Positions 17,222 to 26,727 are shown, counted from the first letter of the stretch. The stretch is DNA of 64,000 bases from Melissococcus plutonius ATCC 35311 (GCF_000270185.1 NC_015516.1:1469501-1533500), one strand, 5' to 3'. Notes: a model not told the origin generated them from the letters alone. Numbers and translations are program-made.

Positions 17222-18363
17222 CAGCTTGATTGTATTTTTTCTCGATTGTAATCGCGATTCAAGAACTCATGACTACTAATCAATTCACGTAAAGTTTTTT
17301 GCTTAGCCAAAATAACAGCTTTACATTTGCTTTGCATAATTTCATCGTCTAACTCTTGAGCTGCTAGCAATCTTTTCTTCCTGTATCGTATATCTCGTTC
17401 AAGTTTCCTCTGTTGCTGTTGTATTTCACCATTTTTAATTGCTTCTTTTGGATCAATTTTCGACTCATTATTTGTATTTGCACCAGGTAAAGATGGGTAA
17501 AGAATATTCTTGCAATTAATCCCCTGTGTGCCGTCTGGTTCGCCGTATCCGTGATTATAAATGCTGTCATAATGATCATTGGCTCGCTCATCATTCATAG
17601 GTACGACATTGACTATTTGCCCTTGAATGTAAGCACAAGCTTTTCTAGCACAAGCATGGCTGCTCATTCTAGCTGTCACACAATCAAAGTCACTCATCCG
17701 TTTCAACCTTAAGTCGTTGTAAGTCCTGTGGCTCGTTGTATTAATCACCATGCGGGTGTATGCTTCCATGCTCCACTCGTGCCCTGCACGATCGATAAAA
17801 GCGGAATTAATTCCATTATCTACCCATTTATAGACGTTGTCTCTGATTGCTTTTTCATGCGTTTTAAGTCCGCTTAACACTTCTAAAGTGCTCTTTTTAA
17901 CGATCTCTTGAAAGACTCTTGAAGCACGATTTTCACCATAATTTGTTGTGATGAGTGTTTGATTGACATTATTATTCAAGTCTAAGAACGTTTGATTGAC
18001 TAAGGAATCCAGCATGTTTTCAATTTCTTTTGTCACAGGTACTTCTTTGTGCATTATTTTTTCTAGTTGTTGGTCGACTTGATTAACAATTGTATAGCCG
18101 TGACTCTGGATAAGTTGTTCAATTTCCTTTTGGCTCTTTTTGGTTTAATTTGCCAACAATTCAATGACTTGATTATTCAGCATGCCCATTTTTTTAAGCT
18201 GTTCTACCTGCCAAAGCAAGACATTTTCTTGATTAACTTCGGAATATCCAGAATTATTTAGCACTTGAATAATTCGCTTAAAAATAGAATCTTCCAGAGC
18301 TGAATAAATATTACTAATCTTATCTGCTTGATTTTGCATATCTTCTGGAGTCAGCATGATCAA
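17221..18363 (-). pseudogene. Minor head protein (phage minor capsid protein 2 family), interrupted by TAA
   Basis: The gene starts MIMLTPEDMQNQADKISNIY, overlapping the portal stop, and stops at TAA 18145-18147 after 72 codons (VIELLAN). The same frame continues TKKSQKEIEQLIQSHGYTIV to 17221. The C-terminal part carries the conserved RAGHEWSMEAYTRMVINTTS, CVTARMSSHACARKACAYIQ and YNHGYGEPDGTQGINCKN blocks. Restored length is ~380 residues. This protein sits inside the capsid near the portal. One CAA-to-TAA change explains the break. Confidence 0.85.
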
Positions 18364-19925
18364 TCACCACTTGACAGTAGCGCATCTTCTCGTTGGTTTG
18401 ATGGCGTTTTTTCTTCTTGCTGCTCTTCTTTTAGAGCGGTCAACCATTCTTCCGCTGATTCATCAGACAAACCGAAATTGCGCTTCAGGAATTCTTTTTT
18501 AGGCATCATACCCGCTAAGGATACTTTCAAATCTTCATCCAACTGTTTATTCTTATCAACAAAAAGGCCATCGTTAAAATGAACAGATACTTGGTAAGTA
18601 CCATCAACCAGCTCAAACGATGGCTGTTTATCTGGAAATAGATCTTTATACCCTGCAAGCTCAAATATCGCATGTATTAATTCATCCAATGCTTTTTCGA
18701 GCATTGTTAGATAGCTGGAGCGTGTTTGATAAGTCATTGAATTATCCGAAACAACTTCCGTTGCCGTTTTAAGCCCATCATCTGCATAACTCATAGATCC
18801 CGTTGACATGCCAATTTGGACTTCAAACTCTTTTATCCAATGATCAATGGCGTCTTTATACTGTACGGTCCGGATAGCTGTCGTAACATCCTTTATCCCG
18901 ATTGTCTGGGAGGAATCGCCATACATACCCATCAATACATTTTGGGCAGTGTCAAACAACATTGGACGTGCAGGATCATTTTCATTCACTCGGAGCCATT
19001 CAGCCGGGACTATCACTCTACGTTGTCCCATTTGTATTTCCCATGAAAATTGATCATGTGTCAGATTAATCTGATCAAGGATTTCTCGTGAATTATCAAC
19101 AATTCCCATGCCTAATGGGCTTTCTAGTGATTTGTTGTTTGCCCCTGGCGTCCGAAAGTAAGTAAATAGTGGTCGCTGTAATCCAGTTAACTTGACAGTA
19201 TCAGCTAAATCATCATAGATTTCAGCCAATGGAACTCTTTTCCCGACTGTTTCAGGGCTTTCTGACTTGTACAGCTCATTTTCTATAATATACGCATTAT
19301 TTTCCCATTCATGAAATTCGAGTAGTGTATAATAATATTGCTTATTTCCTATAGTTATTGTTTTTTTCGTTGCAATGGCGCACTCAGAAATTTCATTTGT
19401 ATTAGATTGTAGCGGATAAAACTGATCAGCTCTTATCCAAGATATTTTTATTTTGCCTTTTGCATCTATATAAGGTCGCATTGCAAAGCCACCAAGAGCA
19501 ATTCCTTTTTCTAGGTTCAGTTCAAGTAAATTGAAAAAGTTGTTGTCTATCAACACAGATTGCAAAAACTCATTAGCTTTTGCCAATGTCTCTTTGTCTA
19601 TCGATTGCTCTTCGGCAACATCTAAAACCACTTCACATTTTTCGTTAAAGATAATACTTGCTAAGCGTCGAGCAGCTGTTTTGGTTAAGTTTAAGGGGTT
19701 AAACGATCGCCTTTTATCCTGCCCATAGCTATTTTTATATTGGACATCTGGGTAAATATTTGCATAGTACTTCATGTTTTCGTTGATTCTTATATATTCT
19801 TGTGTATCGATCCCAATTTTAGGATGATCGGTTATTTTTGCTAGTTCTAGAGTTTCTTGCATATTTATATCGCCTGCCTTCGAAAGCCATTGCTTAATTG
19901 TTTGCCAAAGAGGCATATTTTTCAC
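18360..19925 (-). CDS. Portal protein, A118 family
   Basis: The 521-residue protein begins MKNMPLWQTIKQWLSKAGDI and shows the A118-type portal blocks (NPLNLTKTAARRLASIIFNE, WIRADQFYPLQSN, RPLFTYFRTPGANNKSLESP, TATEVVSDNSMTYQTRSSYL). Twelve copies form the DNA channel and the terminase docking site. It lies between the large terminase and the minor head protein gene. Intact, unlike both neighbours. Confidence 0.9.
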   Translation of the reverse strand: MKNMPLWQTIKQWLSKAGDINMQETLELAKITDHPKIGIDTQEYIRINENMKYYANIYPDVQYKNSYGQDKRRSFNPLNLTKTAARRLASIIFNEKCEVVLDVAEEQSIDKETLAKANEFLQSVLIDNNFFNLLELNLEKGIALGGFAMRPYIDAKGKIKISWIRADQFYPLQSNTNEISECAIATKKTITIGNKQYYYTLLEFHEWENNAYIIENELYKSESPETVGKRVPLAEIYDDLADTVKLTGLQRPLFTYFRTPGANNKSLESPLGMGIVDNSREILDQINLTHDQFSWEIQMGQRRVIVPAEWLRVNENDPARPMLFDTAQNVLMGMYGDSSQTIGIKDVTTAIRTVQYKDAIDHWIKEFEVQIGMSTGSMSYADDGLKTATEVVSDNSMTYQTRSSYLTMLEKALDELIHAIFELAGYKDLFPDKQPSFELVDGTYQVSVHFNDGLFVDKNKQLDEDLKVSLAGMMPKKEFLKRNFGLSDESAEEWLTALKEEQQEEKTPSNQREDALLSSGD

Positions 19926-19932
19926 CTACCAT

Positions 19933-21254
19933 CTACCATTTAAGCCCTAAGTCTCTCAAATTATCCATCACAAAATATTGAAATTGGTCGCATGTATGAT
20001 CGTCTACTTTGATTACTTTCGGGTCATCTGATTGTATAGTTTTTTCGTCCCATTGATACGTTTTGTGTTCCTCAACAAATATTTTATTTGAGTCCAAATC
20101 TAAATAAAAAAAACGTCCTTGGCCGAGGAGACTTTGCATGTGATCAATCATCGTTGATTTTTTACTTTTATTTACCGGGTGCCACCATAGTGCGTAATCA
20201 TTATAATATTGATTCCTCAGAGCTCCCTCTGCACTATCCATTGTAAAGCGATAACCGTATCTATCGTACTGTCCTTGTAGGCGTTCCACAAAATCATGTA
20301 TATCTTTCGACAGTTCACTAGGTGGTTTTTTGTTTGTTTTACCATCCGGACTATAATAATACGTATCTAACAAGATCACATTTTTTTCCGAGTAATAGCA
20401 TAACAACTACAGGTTGTCGCCGATACCTGGTGCCCGGTATCCATTGCAAAATAAATATTCACAATATAATCATCGTTTTGGATTGATGATATCGGATGGA
20501 AATGAGCCAGGTTATAAACATTTGTTCCTAATCCTATTACTTCACCCATATAAAGCCATTTATAATAATCTTCATCATTTGCTCTATAGTTTTCTATCAA
20601 TTTTAATTGTTGTTCATCATTGATCCCTAATTCATCATCTAAATAGGTAGAATGATCAATAAAAAAACTACTATCTTCTTTTTTATTTTCTACCCATTCA
20701 TTTACCCAATCATAAGGATTTCTTGGCGGATTGTAAGAATGAAATATTTTTACCTCATCATATTTTCCTTTACGTTTCTTCACCTTTTTAGGTTTTTGCC
20801 GGATAAATGTAGGATAAATTTGGTCTAAGTCCTAAGCACTCTTAAATTCTGCTACTTCTTCAAACCAAATAGCAATTACATTTCCCACAATGTTGGATTT
20901 TAATTTAAGCGGATCATCTGCTCCATAAAAGTAAAAGGTTGTACCAGTGATTTTATGCACAATTTTCATTGGATTTACTCTAAATTCAAATTCTTCTGCT
21001 ACATCTAATACGTTAAGCGCCCAACTAATTTGCTGATAACAAGAATCCCTTAAATAAGCAGCATTTTTTCTCAAACAAATGATGCTTACCCGTTCTCTGT
21101 CTTGTATATAAGGTTTTAACATTGCTACAAGTTTTAAACTAATGGTCGATGATTTAAATGAGCCGCTACCACCTTTACAAATGATGTAAGGCTTGTCCGT
21201 TAGTCACATTTTATAAAAATGGGGATTAATCAATCCAGTCATTTTCATTTTCAT
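19933..21254 (-). pseudogene. Large terminase subunit (TerL), three lesions
   Basis: The start MKMKMTGLINPHFYKM overlaps the small terminase stop (ATGA). TGA at 21204-21206 interrupts the frame before LTDKPYIICKGGSGSFKSST, which includes the Walker A-type motif. TAG at 20832-20834 falls after IAIWFEEVAEFKSA (Walker B region). A seven-A run near 20382-20388 lacks one base, breaking AITRKKNVILLDTYYYSPDG. With one base restored the gene has 441 codons, normal for TerL. It should supply the packaging ATPase and nuclease but cannot do so here. Confidence 0.9.
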
Positions 21255-21760
21255 TGGTCTCCCCCTATATCATCATCAAATGCTGAATTTATCTTATCCT
21301 CACCAACAGATAATTTTTGGGCCTCATTTTTAGCAATAGATGCTTCTGCAACTGTTTTATCAATTTGAGCACGTAAAAGAGGACTCGTATATTTAAAATA
21401 TAAGTCTAATGCTTTAATTCTACTTTCCAAATCTGGAGTATAACTATAGGTCATATCTTTCACTAATTTATTATTTTTTAAATGATCTATTTGTTTACTA
21501 CGTGCTTCCATAGTCTTACCTTGCAATATATCGATTAAAGCATTCAACGCGTCTTCGACACCAAATTGTCGCTTTTTCTCAATTGGTTTCATCTTACTAT
21601 TTATATATTTAATAATCTTAGGTTTTTTAAGGTTTTCAAACCCTATAACTGCAGCTGTTTTTTTGCTATATCCTGCTTTGATGGCAGCTTGTGTAACATT
21701 ACCACCATTCATAATATATTCATCTGCAAATGCTTGTTGTTTTGGTGTTAAGTCTTCCAC
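21251..21760 (-). CDS. Small terminase subunit (TerS)
   Basis: The 169-residue protein begins MEDLTPKQQAFADEYIMNGG, then NVTQAAIKAGYSKKTAAVIG, the helix-turn-helix of the Terminase_2 family that recognises the packaging site. The middle (NALIDILQGKTMEARSK) and the charged C-terminus fit the family. It overlaps the TerL start. An upstream minus-strand terminator (21791-21815) implies that late transcription starts near here or needs antitermination. Intact. Confidence 0.9.
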   Translation of the reverse strand: MEDLTPKQQAFADEYIMNGGNVTQAAIKAGYSKKTAAVIGFENLKKPKIIKYINSKMKPIEKKRQFGVEDALNALIDILQGKTMEARSKQIDHLKNNKLVKDMTYSYTPDLESRIKALDLYFKYTSPLLRAQIDKTVAEASIAKNEAQKLSVGEDKINSAFDDDIGGDQ

Positions 21761-21790
21761 AAACTGACCACCGCCTTTCTTTTAGAAATA

Positions 21791-21815
21791 AAAAAGCCTA
21801 GCATTTGCTAAGGCT
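21791..21815 (-). terminator. Intrinsic terminator between the toxin locus and terS
   Basis: AAGCCTAGCA / TGCTAAGGCTT arms around a two-base loop are followed, on the minus strand, by TTTTTTATTTC. It would end the type I toxin mRNA and early transcripts reading leftwards. Late genes may depend on regulation by the ArpU-like protein. Confidence 0.7.
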
Positions 21816-21860
21816 TATATTGTTATACACAAAATAAAAATCACCCAATAAATAATATAT

Positions 21861-21888
21861 TTGAATTTCTTTATTTGCATGCTATAAT
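21861..21888 (+). promoter_or_regulatory. Promoter of the antisense antitoxin RNA
   Basis: TTGAAT (21861-21866), a 16-base spacer and a perfect TATAAT (21883-21888) on the plus strand point towards the 3-prime end of the small toxin gene. No plus-strand coding frame follows, as expected for a regulatory RNA. Confidence 0.75.
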
Positions 21889-21894
21889 AAATAA

Positions 21895-22006
21895 AAAGGA
21901 CGTGCTGGAAACACGCCCTTGTAGAACCGTTAAAAAGACGGTGGCTCGTTAAATGTTTAAAAATAACTATCTAACTCGCTAAAGTTATAAGATGGTTATT
22001 TTTTTG
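21895..22006 (+). ncRNA. Antisense RNA antitoxin of a type I toxin-antitoxin pair
   Basis: The predicted RNA of ~110 nt starts just after TATAAT. It contains two small hairpins (GACGTG..CACG and CCGTT..GACGG) and ends in a stem (AAATAAC..GTTATTT) with a seven-T run, an intrinsic terminator. Its 3-prime end overlaps the toxin stop codon and the toxin mRNA runs through its whole complement. This matches the arrangement of TxpA/RatA-like modules in Firmicutes. The 5-prime end is inferred from the promoter. Confidence 0.75.
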
Positions 22007-22082
22007 GTCTTTTTTCGTCAATAATCAGCAACACTAATGTTGCAAAAGCAATCATTAGTGATAATGCTTCATATACTGACAA
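21996..22082 (-). CDS. Holin-like type I toxin (TxpA/Hol_Tox family), 28 residues
   Basis: The peptide begins MSVYEALSLMIAFATLVLLI and ends IDEKRPKK: one hydrophobic helix followed by a charged tail, the hallmark of membrane-acting holin-like toxins of Firmicutes. TTG is the start, preceded by GAAAGGATTAACAG. The gene is too short for routine gene calling. It lies opposite the 3-prime end of the antisense RNA and downstream of a 12-codon leader. Such modules help retain prophages by killing cells that lose the short-lived antisense RNA. Confidence 0.8.
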   Translation of the reverse strand: MSVYEALSLMIAFATLVLLIIDEKRPKK

Positions 22083-22085
22083 CTG

Positions 22086-22124
22086 TTAATCCTTTCTAGG
22101 GGTAACTTCTATAACCATAGGCAT
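22086..22124 (-). CDS. Twelve-codon leader peptide upstream of the toxin
   Basis: ATG CCT ATG GTT through TAA encodes MPMVIEVTPRKD after the site AAAGGGGTG. It ends four bases before the toxin TTG, so translation of the two could be coupled. The toxin ribosome site overlaps its last codons. Its function is inferred from position. Confidence 0.45.
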   Translation of the reverse strand: MPMVIEVTPRKD

Positions 22125-22176
22125 CACCCCTTTATTCAAGAGACTAGCCACCATCTTTTCACTTTTCTACATAAAT

Positions 22177-22182
22177 ATTATA
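22177..22182 (-). promoter_or_regulatory. -10 element of the toxin mRNA promoter
   Basis: TATAAT on the minus strand (ATTATA on plus) lies ~95 bases upstream of the toxin. The -35 region is poor. The mRNA 5-prime part contains GATGGTGGCTAGT, nearly the same as GACGGTGGCTCGT in the antisense RNA (~21937-21949). Confidence 0.5.
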
Positions 22183-22202
22183 CAATAAGATTTGTAATCA
22201 TA

Positions 22203-22900
22203 CTACCTCAATTTTTGCTTAAAGTTTTTATCGTAATACATTTTCAAATCATCAACATTCTTTTTCCAGGCTAATTGTTTTTCTTCTCTTACCTTTAAGC
22301 CTAATTCATATAAATTTTGAAAGTCTATCAAAACATTATCACTATTAAAAATTATAGTATCGTCTTTTTCTTTAAACCCACTTGAAATGTATTTTTCATA
22401 TTCTTTATGATCTGCTGAAAAAAGTCACGTGCATCCATTTTAAATAGTTCGATTACTTTAGCTTTGCTTTTTAGCAAAAGATAAGAAATTTCTTCATCCT
22501 CTTCATTCAAGACTTTCTTTAATTCAATTGCTTCGTTCACAAAATTAGCTGCATCTCTCCACGGAATATTTAATAGCCACCCATTTGTTTGAAGATCGAC
22601 TAAATTGAATGCCAAGAACGCTTTAATAGTCTTAGAAAAAGTGGTTGCATTTACTTCAACCTCATCCGCAGTTTTTTTAGTTTCTTCATACATCCTATTC
22701 ATTTCTATTTTCTTTTTATTCCAATCAAAAGAAAGATTTGTAATAGTCGACATGTTAATAGTCCAAATTAAGAATATGACTGTTGCTATCCCTGCTAATA
22801 ATGGGATATTATAATCTTTTTGCCAAATCATAATTGCTATTAAACAAATCCATATAAGACTTAAACTAATTTTTTTAAATATTAATTTCAAAATCATCAC
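22203..22900 (-). pseudogene. Phage membrane protein of unknown function, frameshifted
   Basis: Two hydrophobic segments lie near the N-terminus (ISLSLIWICLIAIMIWQ and NIPLLAGIATVIFLIWTI), then a charged helical domain. The frame is broken at a six-T run near 22420-22425: adding one T gives DFFSADHKEYEKYISSGFKE and an open tail to TAG at 22203. Restored length is about 232 residues. It lies between the ArpU regulator and the toxin locus, a region of accessory genes. Confidence 0.65.
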
Positions 22901-22915
22901 CCCAAATACATACTA

Positions 22916-23008
22916 TCATTTTCTATAAGGAAGTGATAGGAATAATCGTAGAGCTAATTTTAAGCAAATTTTCTGTTTATTAGTTAACTCTTCTTGCAAT
23001 TTTTTCAT
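22916..23008 (-). CDS. Possible 30-residue peptide
   Basis: MKKLQEELTNKQKICLKLAL followed by RLFLSLPYRK, after a weak AAAGG site. It is short and has no known relatives that I recognise. It could be chance. Confidence 0.25.
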   Translation of the reverse strand: MKKLQEELTNKQKICLKLALRLFLSLPYRK

Positions 23009-23204
23009 ATCAAGTCGCCTTTCTTTCTACTTTTGTACACTATCATAATAACTTATTCGGCGAATTTAACAGATATATTTTATATATAAAAAGACCGCCG
23101 AAGCGATCTAGATTAATAATTGCATAGTATTTCCTGTTTATATACTATCTGATATTACTAATTTACCATATTGACAAGGTGATTTGGCGACAATACTATG
23201 CCAT

Positions 23205-23624
23205 CTATATTTCAAGCCCTAGTTCACTTGCTATTTCTTTGAAAAAGTTGGTTCTCAATCTTTGAGCAGTACGCTTGCTACAAAAAATTAATTGATTTTG
23301 CACTAACCCTTCTAAAGTATATTGCTGTCTCTTCTTCATATATAATTCTTTTATGATTATTTGAGTGTCTTTACAAGAATTATCTAATGTATCATCTATA
23401 ACTTTTTTATTTCGTTCCAATTGTGCTAAGCGTTTGTCTTGTTCAATGGTAATCATCAATCTTTCAGTAGGCGCTGATACAGTGCCTTTACCTTGTATAT
23501 CTCTATTAAGGTCACTTTCTTTATATGGATATCTTAATTCTTCTTCCCGTTTTTTTATATACTCATCTGTTTTGTAGTAATCTGCTAGAATATCTTTGAT
23601 GTAATTAAATGTTGACGTTCTCAA
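23205..23624 (-). CDS. ArpU-family phage transcriptional regulator
   Basis: The 139-residue protein begins MRTSTFNYIKDILADYYKTD. It has a central helix (ERLMITIEQDKRLAQLERNK) and a C-terminal sigma-like helix-turn-helix (YTLEGLVQNQLIFCSKRTAQ). ArpU/RinA-type proteins switch on late genes from a position just before the packaging module, as here. Intact. It is the best candidate activator for terS-onward transcription. Confidence 0.8.
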   Translation of the reverse strand: MRTSTFNYIKDILADYYKTDEYIKKREEELRYPYKESDLNRDIQGKGTVSAPTERLMITIEQDKRLAQLERNKKVIDDTLDNSCKDTQIIIKELYMKKRQQYTLEGLVQNQLIFCSKRTAQRLRTNFFKEIASELGLEI

Positions 23625-23637
23625 TTACGCACCCTCC

Positions 23638-23904
23638 TCATTCTACTCTCTCGTAAGTCGCCTCGAATATATCTGGTTTGCATGGATAAAACTCATCTTG
23701 CACCCCTTTTATGATATAGTCACCAACGCTAGCTGTCATGGTGCCTTCTAATGTTTTAATTTCAAGATATATAGTCTTTCCCACAAATTGAGAAACTAAT
23801 TTAATTTCTTCAGGATATTTTCTCACCCAACTTTGGCTATCTTTTAAAGCCTGTCTTGTAAATTCCCATGCTTCTATTACTACTGGTTTCTTTCTATATT
23901 TCAT
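23638..23904 (-). CDS. Conserved small phage protein (MKYRKKPVVIEAW type)
   Basis: The start MKYRKKPVVIEAWEFTRQAL after GAGGAAGAGGAAGAAA matches a protein found in many Firmicute phages, with a beta-rich end (LEGTMTASVGDYIIKGVQDE). The molecular function is not known. It overlaps the preceding gene by 11 bases. Confidence 0.75.
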   Translation of the reverse strand: MKYRKKPVVIEAWEFTRQALKDSQSWVRKYPEEIKLVSQFVGKTIYLEIKTLEGTMTASVGDYIIKGVQDEFYPCKPDIFEATYERVE

Positions 23905-24280
23905 TTTCTTCCTCTTCCTCTTCCTTTCTTTCATTCAAGCAGTCAACATAGTCTTTTGCTAAAGCTCTAGCAATAGCCTCTAAGCAAAATGTATCGAAAT
24001 CCTTATCGGATAGCGTTCTCCTTATTGCTTTTGATAATTCTTCAGTAACTTCTTTAGCTATTTCTGTCCGACTTGCTACAATATCTAGGTTGTTTACCGT
24101 TTGTTTTACTAACTCATCTACATTAACCTTTATACTCTTCTCTTTCGGTTCAGCTACCCTAATCGTATGAACGCCACCATAACTACGATATCCAGTAATA
24201 ATCACATCTTCTCCGCTTACCTCATAAGAATCAAATTCCCCCCACAGCTTGTTTTGCATAATTAATCTGCCTTTACTCAT
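23894..24280 (-). CDS. Phage early protein of unknown function
   Basis: A 128-residue protein starting MSKGRLIMQNKLWGEFDSYE with a small beta-rich N-terminal part, then an acidic helical part and a run of Glu near the end. It abuts the preceding gene (24281). No family recognised. Confidence 0.6.
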   Translation of the reverse strand: MSKGRLIMQNKLWGEFDSYEVSGEDVIITGYRSYGGVHTIRVAEPKEKSIKVNVDELVKQTVNNLDIVASRTEIAKEVTEELSKAIRRTLSDKDFDTFCLEAIARALAKDYVDCLNERKEEEEEENEI

Positions 24281-24481
24281 CTATTCATTCTCCTCGGTAA
24301 AGTTAATAAGCAAAATATTGTTTACTGGAATCATTGTTCCCCTTGGAAATTCACCAACTGTTATCCAATATTTTTCTTTCTTTACATAATTTTCTATCCA
24401 CAAATTTGCTTCTTTGGTATCACATATAATACCAGTAACATATCCACCATTTTTTAAAGTAACAGTTATTTTCACTCCCAT
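24281..24481 (-). CDS. Small phage protein of unknown function
   Basis: A 66-residue beta-rich protein beginning MGVKITVTLKNGGYVTGIIC. The end touches the next gene. No family recognised; conserved position among early phage genes only. Confidence 0.55.
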   Translation of the reverse strand: MGVKITVTLKNGGYVTGIICDTKEANLWIENYVKKEKYWITVGEFPRGTMIPVNNILLINFTEENE

Positions 24482-24581
24482 TTTTATATGTCCTTCTCTT
24501 TAAATTTTATAGGTATACCAATTTATTAAAATTGATAAAATCCTTGTGGAGAGAATTCGTTTTCTCCCCACAAGTTCATAA

Positions 24582-25328
24582 CTAGGCTAAGATAGTGATT
24601 CTTCTCGATTCGATTTCTTTTGCTAGTTCTTCTTTGAGGTATTCTCGGATATTGACAATCGCTTCATTTCTCCAAGCACCTCCATCAGCTTCGAAAATTG
24701 CTCCTCTAGGTCCATTGGTCATTCTAAAAATAAATTGGCTTTCTGGTTGTTCTACTTCTAAAAATGTGCGGTAAGGTGCTAATGTAACAGGATTAGGAAC
24801 TTTCACATCTGCTTTTGTGGCAACACCTTGGTTAATTGTTACTGCTTGGATAACTCCGTCATATCCTGTATTTTTAACGTCTTTTTCTGAGACATTTCCG
24901 ACTACTTGTAACAAAATATGACGATCATTATTTGGCACAAATTTAGATTGCAATGCTATGTTAAATGTCTCCATGCCCATAAAGCTATTAAACTCAAAGC
25001 CAGGTATAATTGCTTGTGCTATAGCTAATATCTCGCGGCTACCGTCAGTGTTTATTAATCCTTTTAAAAATACTTGTGCTTCATTTTTTACATGTACAAT
25101 TAATTTTTGATCATTGCGATCAAGGTTTGATCTAACATACTTGACAAAACCAGACAAAGTATTGATTTCCAATGGATCTTTGGCATTAAATATGTTTGGC
25201 AAGATTTCTATTGCTTTGCCATTACTGTCAAATGCGAGCAAACGTCCATCACCAACTTTTACTAGTCTTTCTTCTGGTTTAATTCCTTGTTCTGCTAAAT
25301 ATTGGATTGCTTCTTTTGTCATTGTCAT
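24582..25328 (-). CDS. Phage early protein, 248 residues, paired with the replication-terminator-like gene
   Basis: It starts MTMTKEAIQYLAEQGIKPEE and contains NTLSGFVKYVRSNLDRNDQK, MGMETFNIALQSKFVPNNDR and NGPRGAIFEADGGAW. This gene commonly accompanies the next upstream gene in enterococcal and lactobacillar phages. It somewhat resembles DUF2303/YfdQ proteins, but the link is weak. Probably DNA-metabolism related. Intact. Confidence 0.6.
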   Translation of the reverse strand: MTMTKEAIQYLAEQGIKPEERLVKVGDGRLLAFDSNGKAIEILPNIFNAKDPLEINTLSGFVKYVRSNLDRNDQKLIVHVKNEAQVFLKGLINTDGSREILAIAQAIIPGFEFNSFMGMETFNIALQSKFVPNNDRHILLQVVGNVSEKDVKNTGYDGVIQAVTINQGVATKADVKVPNPVTLAPYRTFLEVEQPESQFIFRMTNGPRGAIFEADGGAWRNEAIVNIREYLKEELAKEIESRRITILA

Positions 25329-25334
25329 TTTTTG

Positions 25335-25754
25335 TTATCCTCTCTTTTGTAAGTCTATAATTTGTTTTGATTGTTCAAATTCGTCTATGGGAGTTCCCGT
25401 ATCTGTCTTGAGTTTTCCATCTTCTATGTCTATATAAGTTTGGCCAGGTGCTTCAGATTTTAATTCGCGCGCCTCAACTTTACCTGTGTTTAAGTCTCTA
25501 CCAGTTAAAACAGTTGTTACTACGCCTTCCACTGGAACTAGTTTAAGGGTAATGTCGCTTTTAAGTGATACAACTTGTCTGTTTTCATCTGGCTTAAATT
25601 CTAGTTTGATTGTTAACCCTCTTTTAGCTTCTGCGTCTGTATTAGGATCATGGATATTATTAAATATTTTGCTTAGCTTCCCATCTAATTTTTCCTTGAT
25701 AGCTCCTTCGGCTAATTTTGATAAATCTAGTTCAATCGCTTTTTCCTTGCTCAT
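25335..25754 (-). CDS. Phage protein often named replication terminator protein
   Basis: The 139-residue protein starts MSKEKAIELDLSKLAEGAIK and contains VNLxxA-like helical and beta blocks (LTIKLEFKPDENRQVVSLKS, KLVPVEGVVTTVLTGRDLNT). The family name comes from database annotation; activity is not proven. Its ribosome site is AGGAGGAAT. It precedes the 248-residue gene by six bases. Intact. Confidence 0.6.
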   Translation of the reverse strand: MSKEKAIELDLSKLAEGAIKEKLDGKLSKIFNNIHDPNTDAEAKRGLTIKLEFKPDENRQVVSLKSDITLKLVPVEGVVTTVLTGRDLNTGKVEARELKSEAPGQTYIDIEDGKLKTDTGTPIDEFEQSKQIIDLQKRG

Positions 25755-25784
25755 GATATTCCTCCTAATTGATTATTTTTTTAT

Positions 25785-26204
25785 TTAAAATTGCTTGATA
25801 GATATTTCCGCTCTTGGACTAACTGAGTAAAACTTGTCGCATACTAGCCTAACTACTTGCCCATCATCGACCCAGATCACTCCTTTAAAGGCATCTAGTA
25901 TTCCTTTTGCATAATTATCAATGTCTGGTTTGGTTATCGGTCTCAGCTCTTTGCGCTCAAATAAGTCTCTTTTTAGCTTTGAGAAGCTTTTAAGCGATTG
26001 TTTATATATTTGTATCTCGACGGATAAAGCACCCTCTAGCAAGCTCTCAGGCTTGTTTAATTCAGCCACCTCTTTGACAAGCTTTTTATAATCGACACTT
26101 TGCTGTGGGTCATAGGTTTGTACAAAGTTGCCACGTCGTGCAAATCTTGGCCTCCCTTGCGGCACTGGTTGACCAGGCACTATAAATTTGATTTCTGCTT
26201 GCAT
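25785..26204 (-). CDS. RusA-family Holliday junction resolvase
   Basis: The 139-residue protein begins MQAEIKFIVPGQPVPQGRPR and carries the RusA signature KPDIDNYAKGILDAFKGVIW followed by VDDGQVV, with the catalytic aspartates. It resolves recombination and replication intermediates before packaging. It follows SSB in the replication/recombination block. Intact. Confidence 0.9.
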   Translation of the reverse strand: MQAEIKFIVPGQPVPQGRPRFARRGNFVQTYDPQQSVDYKKLVKEVAELNKPESLLEGALSVEIQIYKQSLKSFSKLKRDLFERKELRPITKPDIDNYAKGILDAFKGVIWVDDGQVVRLVCDKFYSVSPRAEISIKQF

Positions 26205-26221
26205 GTTATTCCTTCGCTAGT

Positions 26222-26727
26222 TTAAAAAGACAAATCGTCACTATCTAGGTTTATTGTTGATCCATTGCTAAAATTATTATGTTTAAATGATTGCTGTTGA
26301 TTTTGGCTATTATTTTGTATTTTAAAGGGCTTATTCTCTGCTTGGGTATTATTACTCTCGTTGCTATTTAAAACGTCTCCAGCTAGGTTATTTATATCTT
26401 CTCGCATATTCCTACTTTCGAGTAGTTGGAAATTCTCACAAATAACTTCAGTTACATAAACGCGCTGTCCTTGTTGATTTTCATAGGAACGTGATTGAAT
26501 TCTGCCTACAACACCCAACAAAGTCCCCTTACGAGCATAATTTGCTAATGTTTAGCTGGCTTATGCCAAATAACACAATTAACAAAATCAGCCTCTCGAT
26601 CGCCGTTTTGATTTTTGAAATTCCGATTGACTGCTAAAGTAAACGTTGCTACTGCCGAATCACCAGATGTATAGCGTAAATCAGGATCCTTTGTTAATCT
26701 TCCAACTAGTACAACATTGTTTATCAT
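26222..26727 (-). pseudogene. ssb: Single-stranded DNA-binding protein, frameshifted
   Basis: The OB-fold start [20 protein letters not shown] and [20 protein letters not shown] are in one frame. [20 protein letters not shown] and the acidic tail ending LDSDDLSF are in another. Near 26555 the sequence CATTAGCA needs one more T to read CATTTAGCA ([10 protein letters not shown]). Restored length is 168 residues, normal for phage SSB. The partners RecT and the exonuclease are encoded upstream. Confidence 0.9.
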
